Origin: Penium margaritaceum
Taxonomy: Eukaryota > Streptophyta > Zygnematophyceae > Desmidiales > Peniaceae
Assembly (NCBI GenBank): GCA_023375785.1
Contig: SZWC01000028.1
Span: 155,314 to 219,313, forward strand
Reading direction: 5' to 3'
Length of the DNA stretch: 64,000 bases
Part shown: piece after piece, positions 1 to 12,563 of the stretch
How positions within the stretch are numbered: the first letter of the stretch is position 1
How the letters are laid out: each line of letters opens with the position of its first letter
Made by a program: the position numbers and the translations under genes
The notes under the pieces: model-generated
Told to the model about the DNA's origin: nothing
The model's input: the letters and a program-made list of their open reading frames with translations, nothing else
Databases searched by the model: none

Positions 1-1080
1 CTAGTTTGATTATTTGGTGTGCATATTAGCCACACCGTGCCACTACGTATTGAAGTTCGTTGTCCTTTCTAGCCAATACATATGCTTCCCAATCCATTGT
101 TTTCCCCTCTGACAAGTTGTGACTCGTGTTATGCGTTTTCAACGTTGACCACATGAAGTGAGATTCGTTCGTCATGGTTAGTGACATATGCATACTTTGG
201 TTGGTCACTGTGCATTGGAGCCACATTGTGCCACTACACATTGAAGGTATTTGTACTTGATAGAAGATAACTATAATTCACAACCCATTACGTTCCACCC
301 TGACCATTTGTGACTCCTGTTGTGAGTTGTCAAAGTTTACCACACCTAGTGACATTACTTGGTCATGTTTAGTGACATATGCCTACTTTGGTTGGTCATC
401 GTGCATGGTCTCCACACCGTGCCACAACGTATTGAAGCCCCTTGTGCTTGCTATCTGATACTTGGTGTTCTCAAACCATTGTCTCCCCCTTTGACGATTT
501 GTGACTCGTATTATGAGTTGTCAACGTTGACCACACACAGCGGATTTCTTTGGTCAAAGGCAGTACATATGCCTACTGTGGTCGGTCATTGTGCATGGTA
601 GCCACACCATGCTACTACTGACTGAAGGTCGTTGTACTTCGTAGTTGAGAGCCGATCTTCCCATAGCATTGTTTCCTGTCCTGACCGTTTGCAACTCGTG
701 CTGTGGTTGGTCAACGTTGACCACCCATATTGGAATTCTGTGGTCATGACCAGTGACATATGCCTAGTTTGGTTGTTTTGTGTGCATATTAGCCACACCG
801 TGTCACTACGTATTGAAGTTCTGTGTCCTTTTTAGTCAATACATAGGCTTCCCAAACCATTTTCTCTCCCTCTGACCATTTGTGACTCGTGTTATGAGTT
901 GCCAATGATGACCACTCATGGTGGACTTATTCGGTCGTAGTCAGTGACGTATGCATCCTTTGGTTGGTCATTGTGCACGCTAGCTATACCGTGCCACTGC
1001 TTGCTGAAGGTCTTTGTACTTCCTACTCGATAACTAGTGTTCCCAATCCATTGTTTTCCCCTCTGACCATTTGTGACTCC

Positions 1081-1498
1081 TACGGGTGATACCAAGTCCA
1101 GGAGACTCGGCTTGACAGAATCGGGATTCCAAGTCCAGGCTCGGACTCGCAAGTGCCAGTCTGTCATTAAGCCTGGACTCAGACTCGCAAGTCTTGCCTT
1201 TAGTCCACAACGTTCTAAATGTGCCCACAAACGCAATAGATGGCATCGTGTTATGAGCCAATCTGACCTATAAGAGGACATACATGGATGAAACATGGCA
1301 ATAGAATGCATGCATGGAAGAAAGAATGGGGAAATGCTCCAACATTGTTGTGTTGTAGTCCAGGACTCGCGAGTCAAAGTGCCATTAAACTTGCGAGTCC
1401 TGGACTCGGACTTGCAAGTCCAAGTCCAGGACTAGCCTCGGTCTTGCAAGTCCGAGTCCAAAGCTAGACTCGGGATTTTGGACTCGGTATCACCCTTA
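1081..1498. mobile_element. hAT-like MITE inserted in satellite
   Basis: This is 418 bp of non-satellite sequence splitting a D/E-type monomer. The left end reads TACGGGTGATACC and the reverse complement of the right end reads TAAGGGTGATACC, a 13-bp terminal inverted repeat with one mismatch. The similarity continues inward as repeated GACTCG and CAAGTCC words in both arms, including the perfect palindrome GGACTTGCAAGTCC at 1408-1421. The flanks carry TGACTCCT (1074-1081) and TGACTCTT (1500-1507), where a normal monomer has this octamer once, so an 8-bp target duplication with one change is likely. An 8-bp duplication and a TA(M)GGG-type end are known for hAT elements. No transposase frame is present, so this is a non-autonomous element. 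The central part (about 1210-1350) shows nothing recognisable. The exact end may shift by a base because the duplication and the terminal repeat overlap. Confidence 0.8.
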
Positions 1499-2399
1499 CT
1501 GACTCTTGCTATGAGTTTTCAACGTTGACCACGTGAAGTGAAATTCTTTTGTCATGTTCAGTGACATATGCATACTTTGGTTGGTCACTGTGCATTTAAG
1601 CCACATTGTGCCACTACATATTGAAGGTATTTGTACTTGCTAGTAGATAACAAGTATTCACAAACCATTACCTTCCACCCTGACCATTTGTGACTTTTGT
1701 TGTGAGTTGTCAAAGTTTACCACACTCAGTGACATTATTTGGTCATGGTCAGTGACATATGCCTACTTTGGTTGGTCAGCGTGCATGGTCTCCACACCGT
1801 GCCACAACGTATTGAAGCCCCTTGTGCGTACTATGTGATACTTGGTGTTCCCAAACCATTGTTTCCCCCTCTGACCATTTGTGACTTGCATTATGAGTTG
1901 TCAACGTTGACCACACACAGCAGACTTCTTTGGTCAACGGCAGTACATATGCCTACTTTGGTCGGTCATTGTACATGGTAGCCACACCGTGCTCCTACTG
2001 AATGAAGGTCGTTGTACTTGGTAGTTGAGAACCAATATTCCAATAGAATTGTTTCGTGTCCTGACCGTTTGCGACTCGTGTTATGGTTGGTCAACGTTGA
2101 CCACCCATGTTGAAATTATGTGGTCATGATCAATGACACTTCGGTTTGGTTGTTTTGTGTGCATGTTAGCCACACCGTGCCACTGCGTATTGAAGTTCTT
2201 TGTCCTTTCTAGTCAATACATAGGCTTCCCAAACCATCTTCTCTCCCTCTGACCGTTGGTGACTCGTGTTATGAGTGGTCAATGTTGACCACACATAGTG
2301 GACTTATTCGGTCAAAGTCGGTGACGTATGCATAATTTGGTCGGTCACTGTGCATGCTAGCCATACCCTGCCACTGCTTGTTGAAGGTCTTTGTACTTC

Positions 2400-2414
2400 C
2401 TAGTTGATAACTAG
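2400..2414. repeat. Dyad CTAGTTGATAACTAG in D monomer (example)
   Basis: A 6-bp inverted repeat (CTAGTT and AACTAG) flanks GAT. It recurs in most D monomers. E monomers hold the related dyad CTAGT-AGATA-ACTAG at the equivalent position. This is a second palindromic site of the satellite besides the GTCAACGTTGAC dyad. Function is unknown. Confidence 0.7.
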
Positions 2415-2504
2415 TGTTCCCAACCCATTGTTTTCCCCTCTGAACACTTGTGACTCGTGTTGTGCGTTTTCAACGTTGACCACATGAAGTGAAATTCTTT
2501 CGTC

Positions 2505-2886
2505 ATGGTCAGTGACATATGCATACTTTGGGTGATCACTGTGCATTGAAGCCACATTGTGCCACTACATATTGAAGGTATTTGTACTTGCTAGTAGATA
2601 ACTAGTATTCACAAACCATTACCTTCTACCCTGACCATTTGTGACTAGTGTTGTGAGTTGTCAAAGTTTCCCACACTTAGTGACATTATTTGGTCATGGT
2701 CAGTGACATATGCATACTTTGGGTGATCACTGTGCATTGAAGCCACATTGTGCCACTACATATTGAAGGTATTTGTACTTGCTAGTAGATAACTAGTATT
2801 CACAAACCATTACCTTCTACCCTGACCATTTGTGACTAGTGTTGTGAGTTGTCAAAGTTTCCCACACTTAGTGACATTATTTGGTC
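2505..2886 (+). repeat. Exact duplication of an E/A hybrid monomer
   Basis: Two copies of a 191-bp unit lie head to tail. They share rare variants (TTCTACCCTGACC, GTGACTAGTG, TTTCCCACAC and TTTGGGTGATCAC) and I see no difference between them. The unit joins the second half of an E monomer to the first half of an A monomer, switching in the block GTCAGTGACATATGC. The array then continues with a normal A. The shared rare variants mean that this is a recent duplication of a single monomer. Confidence 0.9.
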
Positions 2887-5800
2887 ATGGTCAGTGACAT
2901 ATGCATACTTTGGTAGGTCATTGTGCATGGTCCCCACACTGTGCCACAACGTATTGAAGCCCCTTGTGCTTGCTATGTGATGCTTGGTGTTCCCAACCCA
3001 TTGTTTCCCCATCTGACCATTTGTGACTCGTATTATGAGTTGTCAACATTGACCACACACAGCGTATTTATTTGGTCAAAGGCAGTACATATGCCTACTT
3101 TGGTCGGTCATTGTACATGGTAGCCTTACCGTGCTACTACTGAATGTAGGTCATTGTACTTGGTAGTTGAGAACCAATATTCAAATAGAGTTGTTTCGTG
3201 TCCTGACTGTTTGCGACTCGTGTTATGGTTGGTCAACGCTGGCCACCCATATTGAAACTATGTGGTCATGATCAGTGACATATGCCTAGTTTGGTTGTTT
3301 TGTGTGCATATTAGCCACACCGTGCCACTACGTATTGAAGTTCTTTGTCCTTTCTAGTCAATACATAGGCTTTCCAAACCATTTTCTCTCCATCCAACCA
3401 TTTGTGACTCGTGTTATGAGTTGTCAATGTTGACCACTCATAGTGGACTTATTCGGTCGTAGTCAGTGACGTATGCATCCTTTGGTTGGTCATTGTGCAT
3501 GCTAGCCATACCATGCCACTGCTTGTTGAAGGTCTTTGTACTACCTAGTTGATAACGAGTGTTCCCAACCCATTGTTTTCCCATCTGACCATTTGTGACT
3601 CGTGTTATGCGTTTTCAACGTTGACCACGTGAAGTGAAATTCTTTCGTCATGGTCAGTGACATATGCATTCTTTGGGTGGTCACTGTGCATTGAAGCCAC
3701 ATCGTGCCACTACATATTGAAGGTATTTGTACTTGCTAGTAGACAACTAGTATTCACAAACCATTACCTTCCACCCAGACCATTTGTGACTCGTGTTGTG
3801 AGCTGTCAAAGTTTACCACACTTAGTGACATTTTTTGGTCGTGGTCAATGACATATGCCTAATTTGGTTGGTCATCGTGCATGGTCCCCACACCGTGCCA
3901 CAACGTATTGAAACCCCTTGTGCTTGCTATGTGATACGTGGTGTTCTCGAACCATTGTTTCCCCCATCGGACCATTTGTGACTTGTATTATGAGTTGTCA
4001 ACGTTGACCACCCTCAGCGGATTTCTTTGGTCAAAGGCAGTACATATGCCTACTTTGGTCAATCATTGTACATGGTAGCCACACCGTGCTACTTCTGAAT
4101 GAAGGTCGTTGTACTTGGTAGTTGAGAACTGATATTCCCATAGCATTGTTTCCTGTCCTGATCGTTTGTGACTCGTGTTATGGATGGTCAACGTTGACCA
4201 CCCATATTGAAATTATGTGGTCATGATCAGTGACATATGCCTAGTTTGGTGGTTTGGTGTGCATATTAGCCACACCGTGCCACTACGTATTAGAGTTCTT
4301 TGTTCTTTCTAGTCAATTTGTAGGCTTCCCAAACCATTTTGTCTACCTGTGACCATTTGTGACTCGTGTTATGAGTTGTCAATGTTGACCACACATAGGG
4401 GACTTATTCGGTCGTAGTCAGTGACGTATGGATCCTATGGTTGGTCACTGTGCACGCTAGCCATACCGTGCCACTGCTTGTTAAAGGTATTTGTACTTCC
4501 TAGTTGATAAATAGTGTTCCCAAACCATTGTTTTCCTTCTGACCATTTGTGACTCGTGTTATGCTTTCTCAACGCAGACCACATGAAGTGAAATTCTTTC
4601 GTCATGGTCAGTGACATATGCATACTTTGGGTGGTCACTGTGCATTGAAGCCACATTGTGCCACTACATAATGAAGGTATTTGTACTTGCTAGTAGATAA
4701 CTAATATTCACAAACCATTACCTTCCACCCTAACCATTTGTGACTCGGGTTGTGAGTTGTCAAAGTTTACCACACTTAGTGACATTATTTGGTCATGGTC
4801 AGTGACATATGCCTTCTTTGGTTGGTCATCGTGCATGGTCTCCACACCGTGTCACAACGTATTGAAGCCCCTTGTGCTTCCTATGTGATGCTTGGAGTTC
4901 CCAAACCATTGTTTCCCCCATCTGACCATTTGTGACTCGTATTATGAGTTGTCAACGTGGACCACACACAGCGGATTTCTTTGGTCAAAGGCAGTAAACA
5001 TACCTACTTTGGTCGGTCATTGTGCATGGTAGCCACACCGCGCTACGACTGACTGAAGGTCATTGAACTTGGTAGTTGAGAACCAATATTCTCATAGCAT
5101 TGTTTCCTATCCTAGCCGTTTGTGACTCGTGTTATGGTTGGTCAACATTCACCACCCATATTGAAATTCTTTGGTCATGATTTGTGACATATGCCTAGTT
5201 TGATTGTTTGGTGTGCATATTAGCCACACCGTGCCACTACGTATTGAAGTTCTTTGTCCTTTCTAGACAATACATAGGCTTCCCAATCCATTGTTTTCCC
5301 CTCTGACCATTTGTGACTCGTGTTATGCCTTTGCAACGTTGACCACATGAAGTGAAATTTGTTCGTCATGGTTAGTGACATATGCATACTTTGGTTGGTC
5401 ACTGTGCATCGAAGCCTCATTGTGCCACTACATATTGAAGGTATTTGTACTTTCTAGTACATAACTAGTATTCACAAACCATTACCTTCTACCCTGACCA
5501 TTTGTGACTCTTGTTGTGAGTTGTCAAAGTTTACCACACGTAGTGACATTACTTGGCCATGGTCAGTGACATATACCTACTTTGGTTGGTCATCGTGCAT
5601 GGTCTCCACACCGTGCCACAACGTATTGAAGCCCCTTGTTCTTCTTATGTGATACTTGGTGTTCCCAAACCATTGTTTCCCCCTCTGACCATTTGTGACT
5701 CGTATTATGAGTTGTCAACGTTGACCACACACAGCAGATTTCTTTGGTCAAAGGCAGTACATATGCCTACTTTGGTCGGTCATTGTGCATGGTAGCCACA

Positions 5801-8702
5801 CAGTGCCACTACTGACTGAAGTTCGTGGTACTTGGAAGTTGAGAACCCATATTCATATAGCATTGTTTCCTCTCCTGACCGTTTGTGACTCGTGTTATGG
5901 TTGGTCAACGTTGACCACCCATATTGAAGTTATGTGGTCATGATCAGTGACGTATGCCTATTTTGGTTGTTTTGGTGTGCATGTTATCCACACGGTGCCA
6001 CTACGTATTGAAGTTCTATGTCCTTTCTAGTCAATACATAGGCTTCGCAAACCATTGTCTCTCCCTCTGACCATCTGTGACTCGTGTTATAAGTTGTCAA
6101 TGTTGACCACACATAGTGGACTTATTCGGTCATAGTCAATGACGTATGCATCCTTTGGTTGGTCACTATGCACGCTAGCTCTACCGTGCCACTGCTTGTT
6201 GAAGGTCTTTGTACTTGCTAGTTGATAACTAGTGTTCCCTACCCTATTTTTTCCCCTCTGACCATTTGTGACTCGTGTTATGCGTTTTCAACGTTGACAA
6301 CATGAAGTGAAATTCTTTCGTCATGGTCAGTGACATATGCATACTTTGGGTGGTCACTGTGCATTGAAGACACATTGTGCCACTACATATTGAAGGTGTT
6401 TATACTTGCTAGTAGATAACTAGTATTCAAAAACCATTACCTTCCACTCTAACCATTTGTGACTCGTGTTGTGAGTTGTCAAAGTTTACCACACTTAGTG
6501 ACATTATTTGGTCATGGTCACATATGCCTGCTTTGGTTCGTCATCGTGCATGGTTCCCACACCGTGCCACAACGTATTGAAGCCCCTTGTGCTTGCTATG
6601 TGATACGTTGTGTTCCCAAACCATTGTTTCCCTCTTTGACCATTTGTGACTCGTATTCTGAGTTGTCAATGTGGACCACACACAGCGGATTTCTTTGGTC
6701 AAAGACTGTACATATGCCTACTTTGGTCTGTCATTGTGCATGGTAACCACACCGTGCTACTACTGACTGAAGGTCGTTGTACTTGGTAGTTGAGAACTGA
6801 TATTCCCATAGCATTGTTTCCTGTCCTGACCGTCTGTTACTCGTGTTATGGTTGGTCAACGTTGACTACCCATATTGAAATTTTGTGGTCATGATCAGTG
6901 ACATATGCCTAGGTTGGTTGTTTGGTGGGCATATTAGCCACACCGTGCCACTACATATTGAAGTTCTTTGTCCTTTCTAGTCAATACATAGGCTTCCCAA
7001 ACCATTGTCTCTCCCTCTGACCATTTATGACTCGTGTTATGAGTTGTCAATATTGACCACACATATTGGACTTACTCGGTTGTAGTCAGTGACGTATGCA
7101 TCCTTTTGGTGGTCACTGTGCATGCTAGCCATACCGTGCCACTGCTTGTTGAAGGTCTTTGTACTTTCTAATTGATAGCTAGTGTTCCCAATCCATTGTT
7201 TTCCCCTCTCACCATTTGCGACTCATGTTATGCGTTTTCAACATTTTACCACATGAAGCTAAATTCTTTCGTCATGTTTAGTGACATATGCATACTTTGG
7301 TTGGTCATTGTGCATTGAAGCCACATTGTGCCCCTACATGTTGAACGTATTTGTACTTGCTAATAGATAACTAGTATTCACAAACCAGTATCTTCCACCC
7401 TGACCATTTGTGACTCGTGTTATGAGTTGTCAAAGTTTACCACACGTAGTGACATTATTTGGTCATGGTGAGTGGCATATGCCTACTTTGGTTGGTCATC
7501 GTGCATGGTCTCTACATCGTGCCACAACGTATTGAAGCCCCTTGTGCTTGCTCTGTGATACTTGGTATTCCCAACCCATTGTTTCCCCCTCTGACCATTT
7601 GTGACTCGTATTATGACTTCTCACCGTGGACAACACACAGCGGATTTCTTTGGTCAAAGGCAGTAGATATGCCTACTTTGGTCGGTCATAGTGCATGGTA
7701 GCCATTCCACGCTACTACTGACCGAAGGTCATTGTACTTAATAGTTGATAACCGATACCCTTATAGCATTGTTTCCTCTCCTGACCGTTTGTGACTCGTG
7801 TTATGGTTGGTCAACGTTGACCACCCATATTGAAATTCTCTGGTCATGATCAGTGACATATGCCTAGTTTGATTGTTTGGTGTGCATATTGGCCACACCA
7901 TGCCACTACGTATTGAAGTTCTTTGTCTTTTCAAGCCAATACATAGGCTTCCCAATCCATTGTTTTCCCCTCTGGCCATTTGTGACTCGTGTTATGAGTT
8001 GTCAATGTTGACGACACATAGTGGACTTATTCAGTCATGGTCAGTGACGTATGCATCCTTTGGTTGGTCACTATGCATGCTAGCCATACCGTGCCACTGC
8101 ATGTTGAAGGTCTTTGTACTTCCTAGTTGATAACTAGTGTTCCCAACCCATTGTTTTCCCCTTTGACCATTTGTGACTTGTGTTATGCGTTTTCAACGTT
8201 CACCACATGAAGTGAAATTCTTTCGTCATGGTCAGTGACATATGCGTACTTTGAGTGGTCACTGTGCATTGAAGCCACATTGTGCCATTACATATTGCAG
8301 GTATTTGTCCTTGCTAGTAGAAAAGTAGTATTCACAAACCATTACCTTCCACCCTCACAATTTGTGACTCGTGTTGTGAGTTGTCAAAGTTTACCACACT
8401 TACTGACACTATTTGGTCATGGTCAGAGACACATGCCTAATTTGGTTGGTCATCGTGCATGGTCTCCATACCGTGCCACAACGCATTGAAGCCCCTTGTG
8501 CTTGCTATGTGATACGTGGTGTTCCCAAACCGTTGTTTCCTCCTCTGACCATTTGTGACTTGTACTATGAGTTGTCATTATTGACCTCACACAGTGGATT
8601 TCTTTGGTCAAAGGCAGTACATATGCCTACTTTGGTTGGTCATTGTACATGGTAGCCACACTGTGCTACTACTGAATGAAGGTCGTTGTACTTGGTACTT
8701 GG

Positions 8703-9135
8703 TGTTCCCAAACCATTGTTTCCCCCTCTGACCATTTGTGACTCGTATTATGAGTTGTCAACTTTGACCACACACAGCGGATTTATTTGGTCAAAGGCAG
8801 TACATATGCCTACTTTGGTCGGTCATTGCGCATGGTAGCCACACCGTGCTACTACTGACTGAAGGTTGTTGTACTTGGTAGTTGAGAACCGATATTTCCA
8901 TATCATTGTTTCTTGTCTTGACCGTTGTTCCCAAACCATTGTTTCCCCCTCTGACCATTTGTGACTCGTATTATGAGTTGTCAACTTTGACCACACACAG
9001 CGGATTTATTTGGTCAAAGGCAGTACATATGCCTACTTTGGTCGGTCATTGTGCATGGTAGCCACACCGTGCTACTACTGACTGAAGGTTGTTGTACTTG
9101 GTAGTTGAGAACCGATATTTCCATATCATTGTTTC
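8703..9135 (+). repeat. Off-register 233-bp tandem duplication
   Basis: A segment starting with TGTTCCCAAACCATTG, running from an A-type end through a whole B monomer, is repeated with a 233-bp period. The first copy starts at 8703 and the second at 8936. Only one base difference was noticed (GCGCATGG versus GTGCATGG). The second copy ends inside TCATTGTTTCT and is followed directly by a C monomer lacking its first bases. The period is not a multiple of 191, so this event broke the monomer register, unlike the other duplications in the window. Confidence 0.85.
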
Positions 9136-11756
9136 TCGTGTTATGGTTGGTCAACGTTGACCACCCATATTGAAGTTCTATGGTCATGATTAGTGACATA
9201 TGCCTAGTTTGGTTGTTTGGTGTGTATATTAGCCACACCGTGCCACTACGTATTGAAGTTATCTGTCCTTCCTGGTCAATACATAGGCTTCCCAAACCAT
9301 TGTCTCTCCCTGTGACAATTTGTGACTCGTGTTATGAGTTGTCAATGTTGACCACACATAGTGGACTTATTTGGTCGTGCCACTGCTTGTTGAAGGTCTT
9401 TGCATTTCCTAGTTGAGAACTAGTGTTCCCAATCCATTGTTTCCCCCTCCGACCATTTGTGACTCGTGTTATGCGTTTTCAACGTTGACCACATGAAGTG
9501 AAATTCTTTTGTCATGTTCAGTGACATATGCATACTTTGGTTGGTCACAATGCATTGAAGCCACATTGTGCCACTACGTATTGAAGGTATTTGTACATGC
9601 TAGTAGATAACTAGTATTCACAAACCATTACTTTCCACCCTGACCATTTGTGACTCATGTTGTGAGTTGTCAAAGTTTACCACACATAGTGACATTATTT
9701 GGTCATGGTATGTGACATATGCCTGCTTTGGTTGGTCGTCGTGCATGGTCTCCACACCGTGCCACAACGTATTGAAGTCCCTTGTGCTTGCTATGTGATA
9801 CTTGGTGTTCCCAAACCATTGTTTCCCCCTCTGACCATTTGTGACTCGTATTATGAGTTGACAACGTTGACCACACACAGCGGATTTCTTTGGTCAAAGG
9901 CAGTAAATATGCTTACTTTGGTCGGTCATTATGCATGGTAGCCACACTGCGCTACTACTTACTGAAGGTCATTGTACTTGTTAGTGAGAACCGATATTTT
10001 CATAGCATTGTTTCCTCTCCTGACCGTTTGTGACTCGTGTTATGATTGGTCAACGTTGACCACCCATATTGAAATTCTGTGGTCATGATCAGTGACATAT
10101 GCCTGGTTTGATTTTTTGGTGTGCATATTGGCTACACTGTGCCACTACGTATTGAAGTTCTTTGTCCTTTCTAGCCAATACATAGGCTTCGTAATCCATT
10201 GTTTTCCCCTCTGACCATTTGTGACTCGTGTTATGCATTTTCAATGTTGACCACAAGGAGAGAAATTTGTTTGTCATGGTTAGTGACATATGCATACTTT
10301 GGTTGGTCACTGTGCATTGAAGCCACATTCTGCCACTACATATTGAAGGTATTTGTACTTGCTAGTAGATAACTAGTATTCACAAACCACTACCTTCCAC
10401 CCTGACCATTTGTGACTCGTGTTGTGAGTTGTCAAAGTTTACCACACTTTGTGACATTACTTGGTCAAGGTCAGTGACATATGCCTACTTTGGTTGGTCA
10501 TCGTGCATGGTCTCCACACCGTGCCACAACGTATTAAACGCTTGTGCTTGCTACATGATACTTGGTGTTCAAAAATCATTGTTTCCCCCTCTCACCATTT
10601 GTGACTCCTATTATAAGTTGCCAATGTTGACCATCCATAGCGGATTTCTTTGGTCAAAGGCAATACATATGCCTACTTTGCTCAGTCATCGTGCATGGTA
10701 GCCACACCATGCTACTACTGACTGAAGGTTGTTGTACTTGGTAGTTGAGAACCGATATTCCCATATCAATTTCTTGTCATGACCGTTTGTGACTCGTGTT
10801 ATGGTTGATCAACGTTGACCACCTATATTGAAGTTATGTGGTCATGATCAGTGACATATGCCTAGTTTGGTTGTTTGGTGTGTATATTAGCCACACAATG
10901 CCACTGCGTTTTGAAGTTACTTGTCCTTTTTGGTTAATACATAGGCTTCCAAAACCATTGTCTCTCCCTGTGACCATTTGTGACTCATGTTATGAGTTTT
11001 CAATGTTGACCACACAAAGTGGACTTTTTTTGTCGTAGTTAGTGACGTATGCATCCTTTGGTTGCTCACTGTGCACGCTAGCCATACCGTGCCACTGCTT
11101 GTTGAAGGTCTTTGTATTTTCTAGTTGATAACTAGTGTTCCCAGTCCATTGTTCCCCCCTCTTAACATTTGTGACTCGTGTTGTGAGTTGTCAAACTTTA
11201 CCACACATAGTGACATTATTTGGTCATGGTCTGTGACATATGCATACTTTGGTTTGTCATCGTGCATGGTATCCACACCGTGCCAAAGCGTATTGAAGCC
11301 CCTTGTGCTTGCTACGTGATACTTGGTTTTCCCAAACCATTGTTTCCCCCTCTCACCATTTGCGACTCGTACTATGAGTTGTCAACGTGGCCCACACATA
11401 GCGGATTTCTTTGGTCAAAGGGAGTACATATGCCTACTTTGGTCGGTCATTGTGCATGGTAGCCACGCCGCGCTACTACTGACTTAAAGTTGTTGAACTT
11501 GGTAGTTGAGAACCGATGTTCCCATAGCATTGTTTCCTGTCCTGACCGTTTGTGACTCGTGTTATGGTTGGTCAACGTTGACCACCCATGTTGAAATTAT
11601 GTGGTCATGATCAGTGACATATGTCTAGTCTGGTTGTTTGGTGTGCATATTAGCCACACCGTCCCACTACGCATTGAAGTTCTTTGCCCTTTCTAGTCAA
11701 TACATAGGCTTTCCAAACCATGTTTTCTCCCTCTCAGCATTTGTGACTCGTGTTGC

Positions 11757-12138
11757 GAGTTGTCAATGCTGACCACACATAGTGGACTTATTCGATCGTA
11801 GTCAATGACGTATGCATCCTTTGGTTGGTCACTGTGCACGCTAGCCATACCGTGCCACTGCTTGTTGAAGGTCTTTGTACTTGCTAGTTGATAACTAGTG
11901 TTCCCAACCCATTGTTTTTCCCTCTGACCATTTGTGACTCGTGTTATGAGTTGTCAATGTTGACCACACATAGTGGACTTATTCGATCGTAGTCAATGAC
12001 GTATGCATCCTTTGGTTGGTCACTGTGCACGCTAGCCATACCGTGCCACTGCTTGTTGAAGGTCTTTGTACTTGCTAGTTGATAACTAGTGTTCCCAACC
12101 CATTGTTTTTCCCTCTGACCATTTGTGACTCGTGTTAT
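11757..12138 (+). repeat. Tandem duplication of a D monomer
   Basis: Two adjacent D monomers share the variants TTCGATCGTAGTCAATGACG and CCATTGTTTTTCCC, with a period of 191 bp. They differ by a few bases near the start (GTTGCGAG versus GTTATGAG, and AATGCTG versus AATGTTG). The spacing of A landmarks over this region (11220 to 12365, 1,145 bp) equals a five-monomer unit plus one extra monomer. Confidence 0.88.
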
Positions 12139-12548
12139 GTGTTTTCAAAGCTGACCACATGAAGTGAAATTCGTTGGTCATGGTCAGTGACATATGCATA
12201 CTTTGGGTGGTCACTATGCATTGAAGCCACATTGTGCCACTACATATTGAAGGTATTTGTACTTGCTAGTAGATAACTAGTATTCACAAACCATTGCCTT
12301 CCACCCTGACCATTTGTGACTCGTGTTGCGAGTTGTCAAAGTTTACCACACTTTGTGACATTATGTGGTCATGGTCAGTGACATATGCCTACTTTGGTTG
12401 ATCATCATGCATGGTCCGCACACCGTGCCACAACGTATTGAAGTCCTTTGTGCTTGCTATGTGATACTTGGTGTTCCCAATCCATTGTTTCCCCCTCCGA
12501 CCATTTGTGACTCGTATTATGAGTTGTCAACGTTAACCACACACAGGG

Positions 12549-12563
12549 CCCCTGTGTCAGGGG
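12549..12563. repeat. Hairpin insertion in a B monomer
   Basis: The normal sequence CACACACAGCGGATTTC is replaced by one with about 14 extra bases that form CCCCTG-TGT-CAGGGG, a perfect 6-bp stem with a 3-base loop. The insertion overlaps a second, imperfect inverted repeat, ACACAGGG/CCCCTGTGT. It looks like a local templated insertion copying neighbouring sequence in inverted orientation. No other monomer in the window has it. Confidence 0.75.

Noticed and set aside
359-601. An 80-codon reading frame (SDICLLWLVIVHGLHTV... type) recurring in dozens of A-B junctions on both arms
   Set aside because: It recurs because the satellite is homogenised. Many copies need a non-ATG start, the frame is not kept through the next monomer (191 is not a multiple of 3), and there is no promoter, splice or codon-bias sign of a gene.
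586-798. Recurrent 60-97-codon reading frames on the opposite strand of the satellite
   Set aside because: These are antisense shadows of the same repeats, with variable ends and no independent support.
916-1377. A - strand frame of about 150 codons over the MITE
   Set aside because: It runs from satellite into the MITE, so it is a chance fusion of non-coding repeats.
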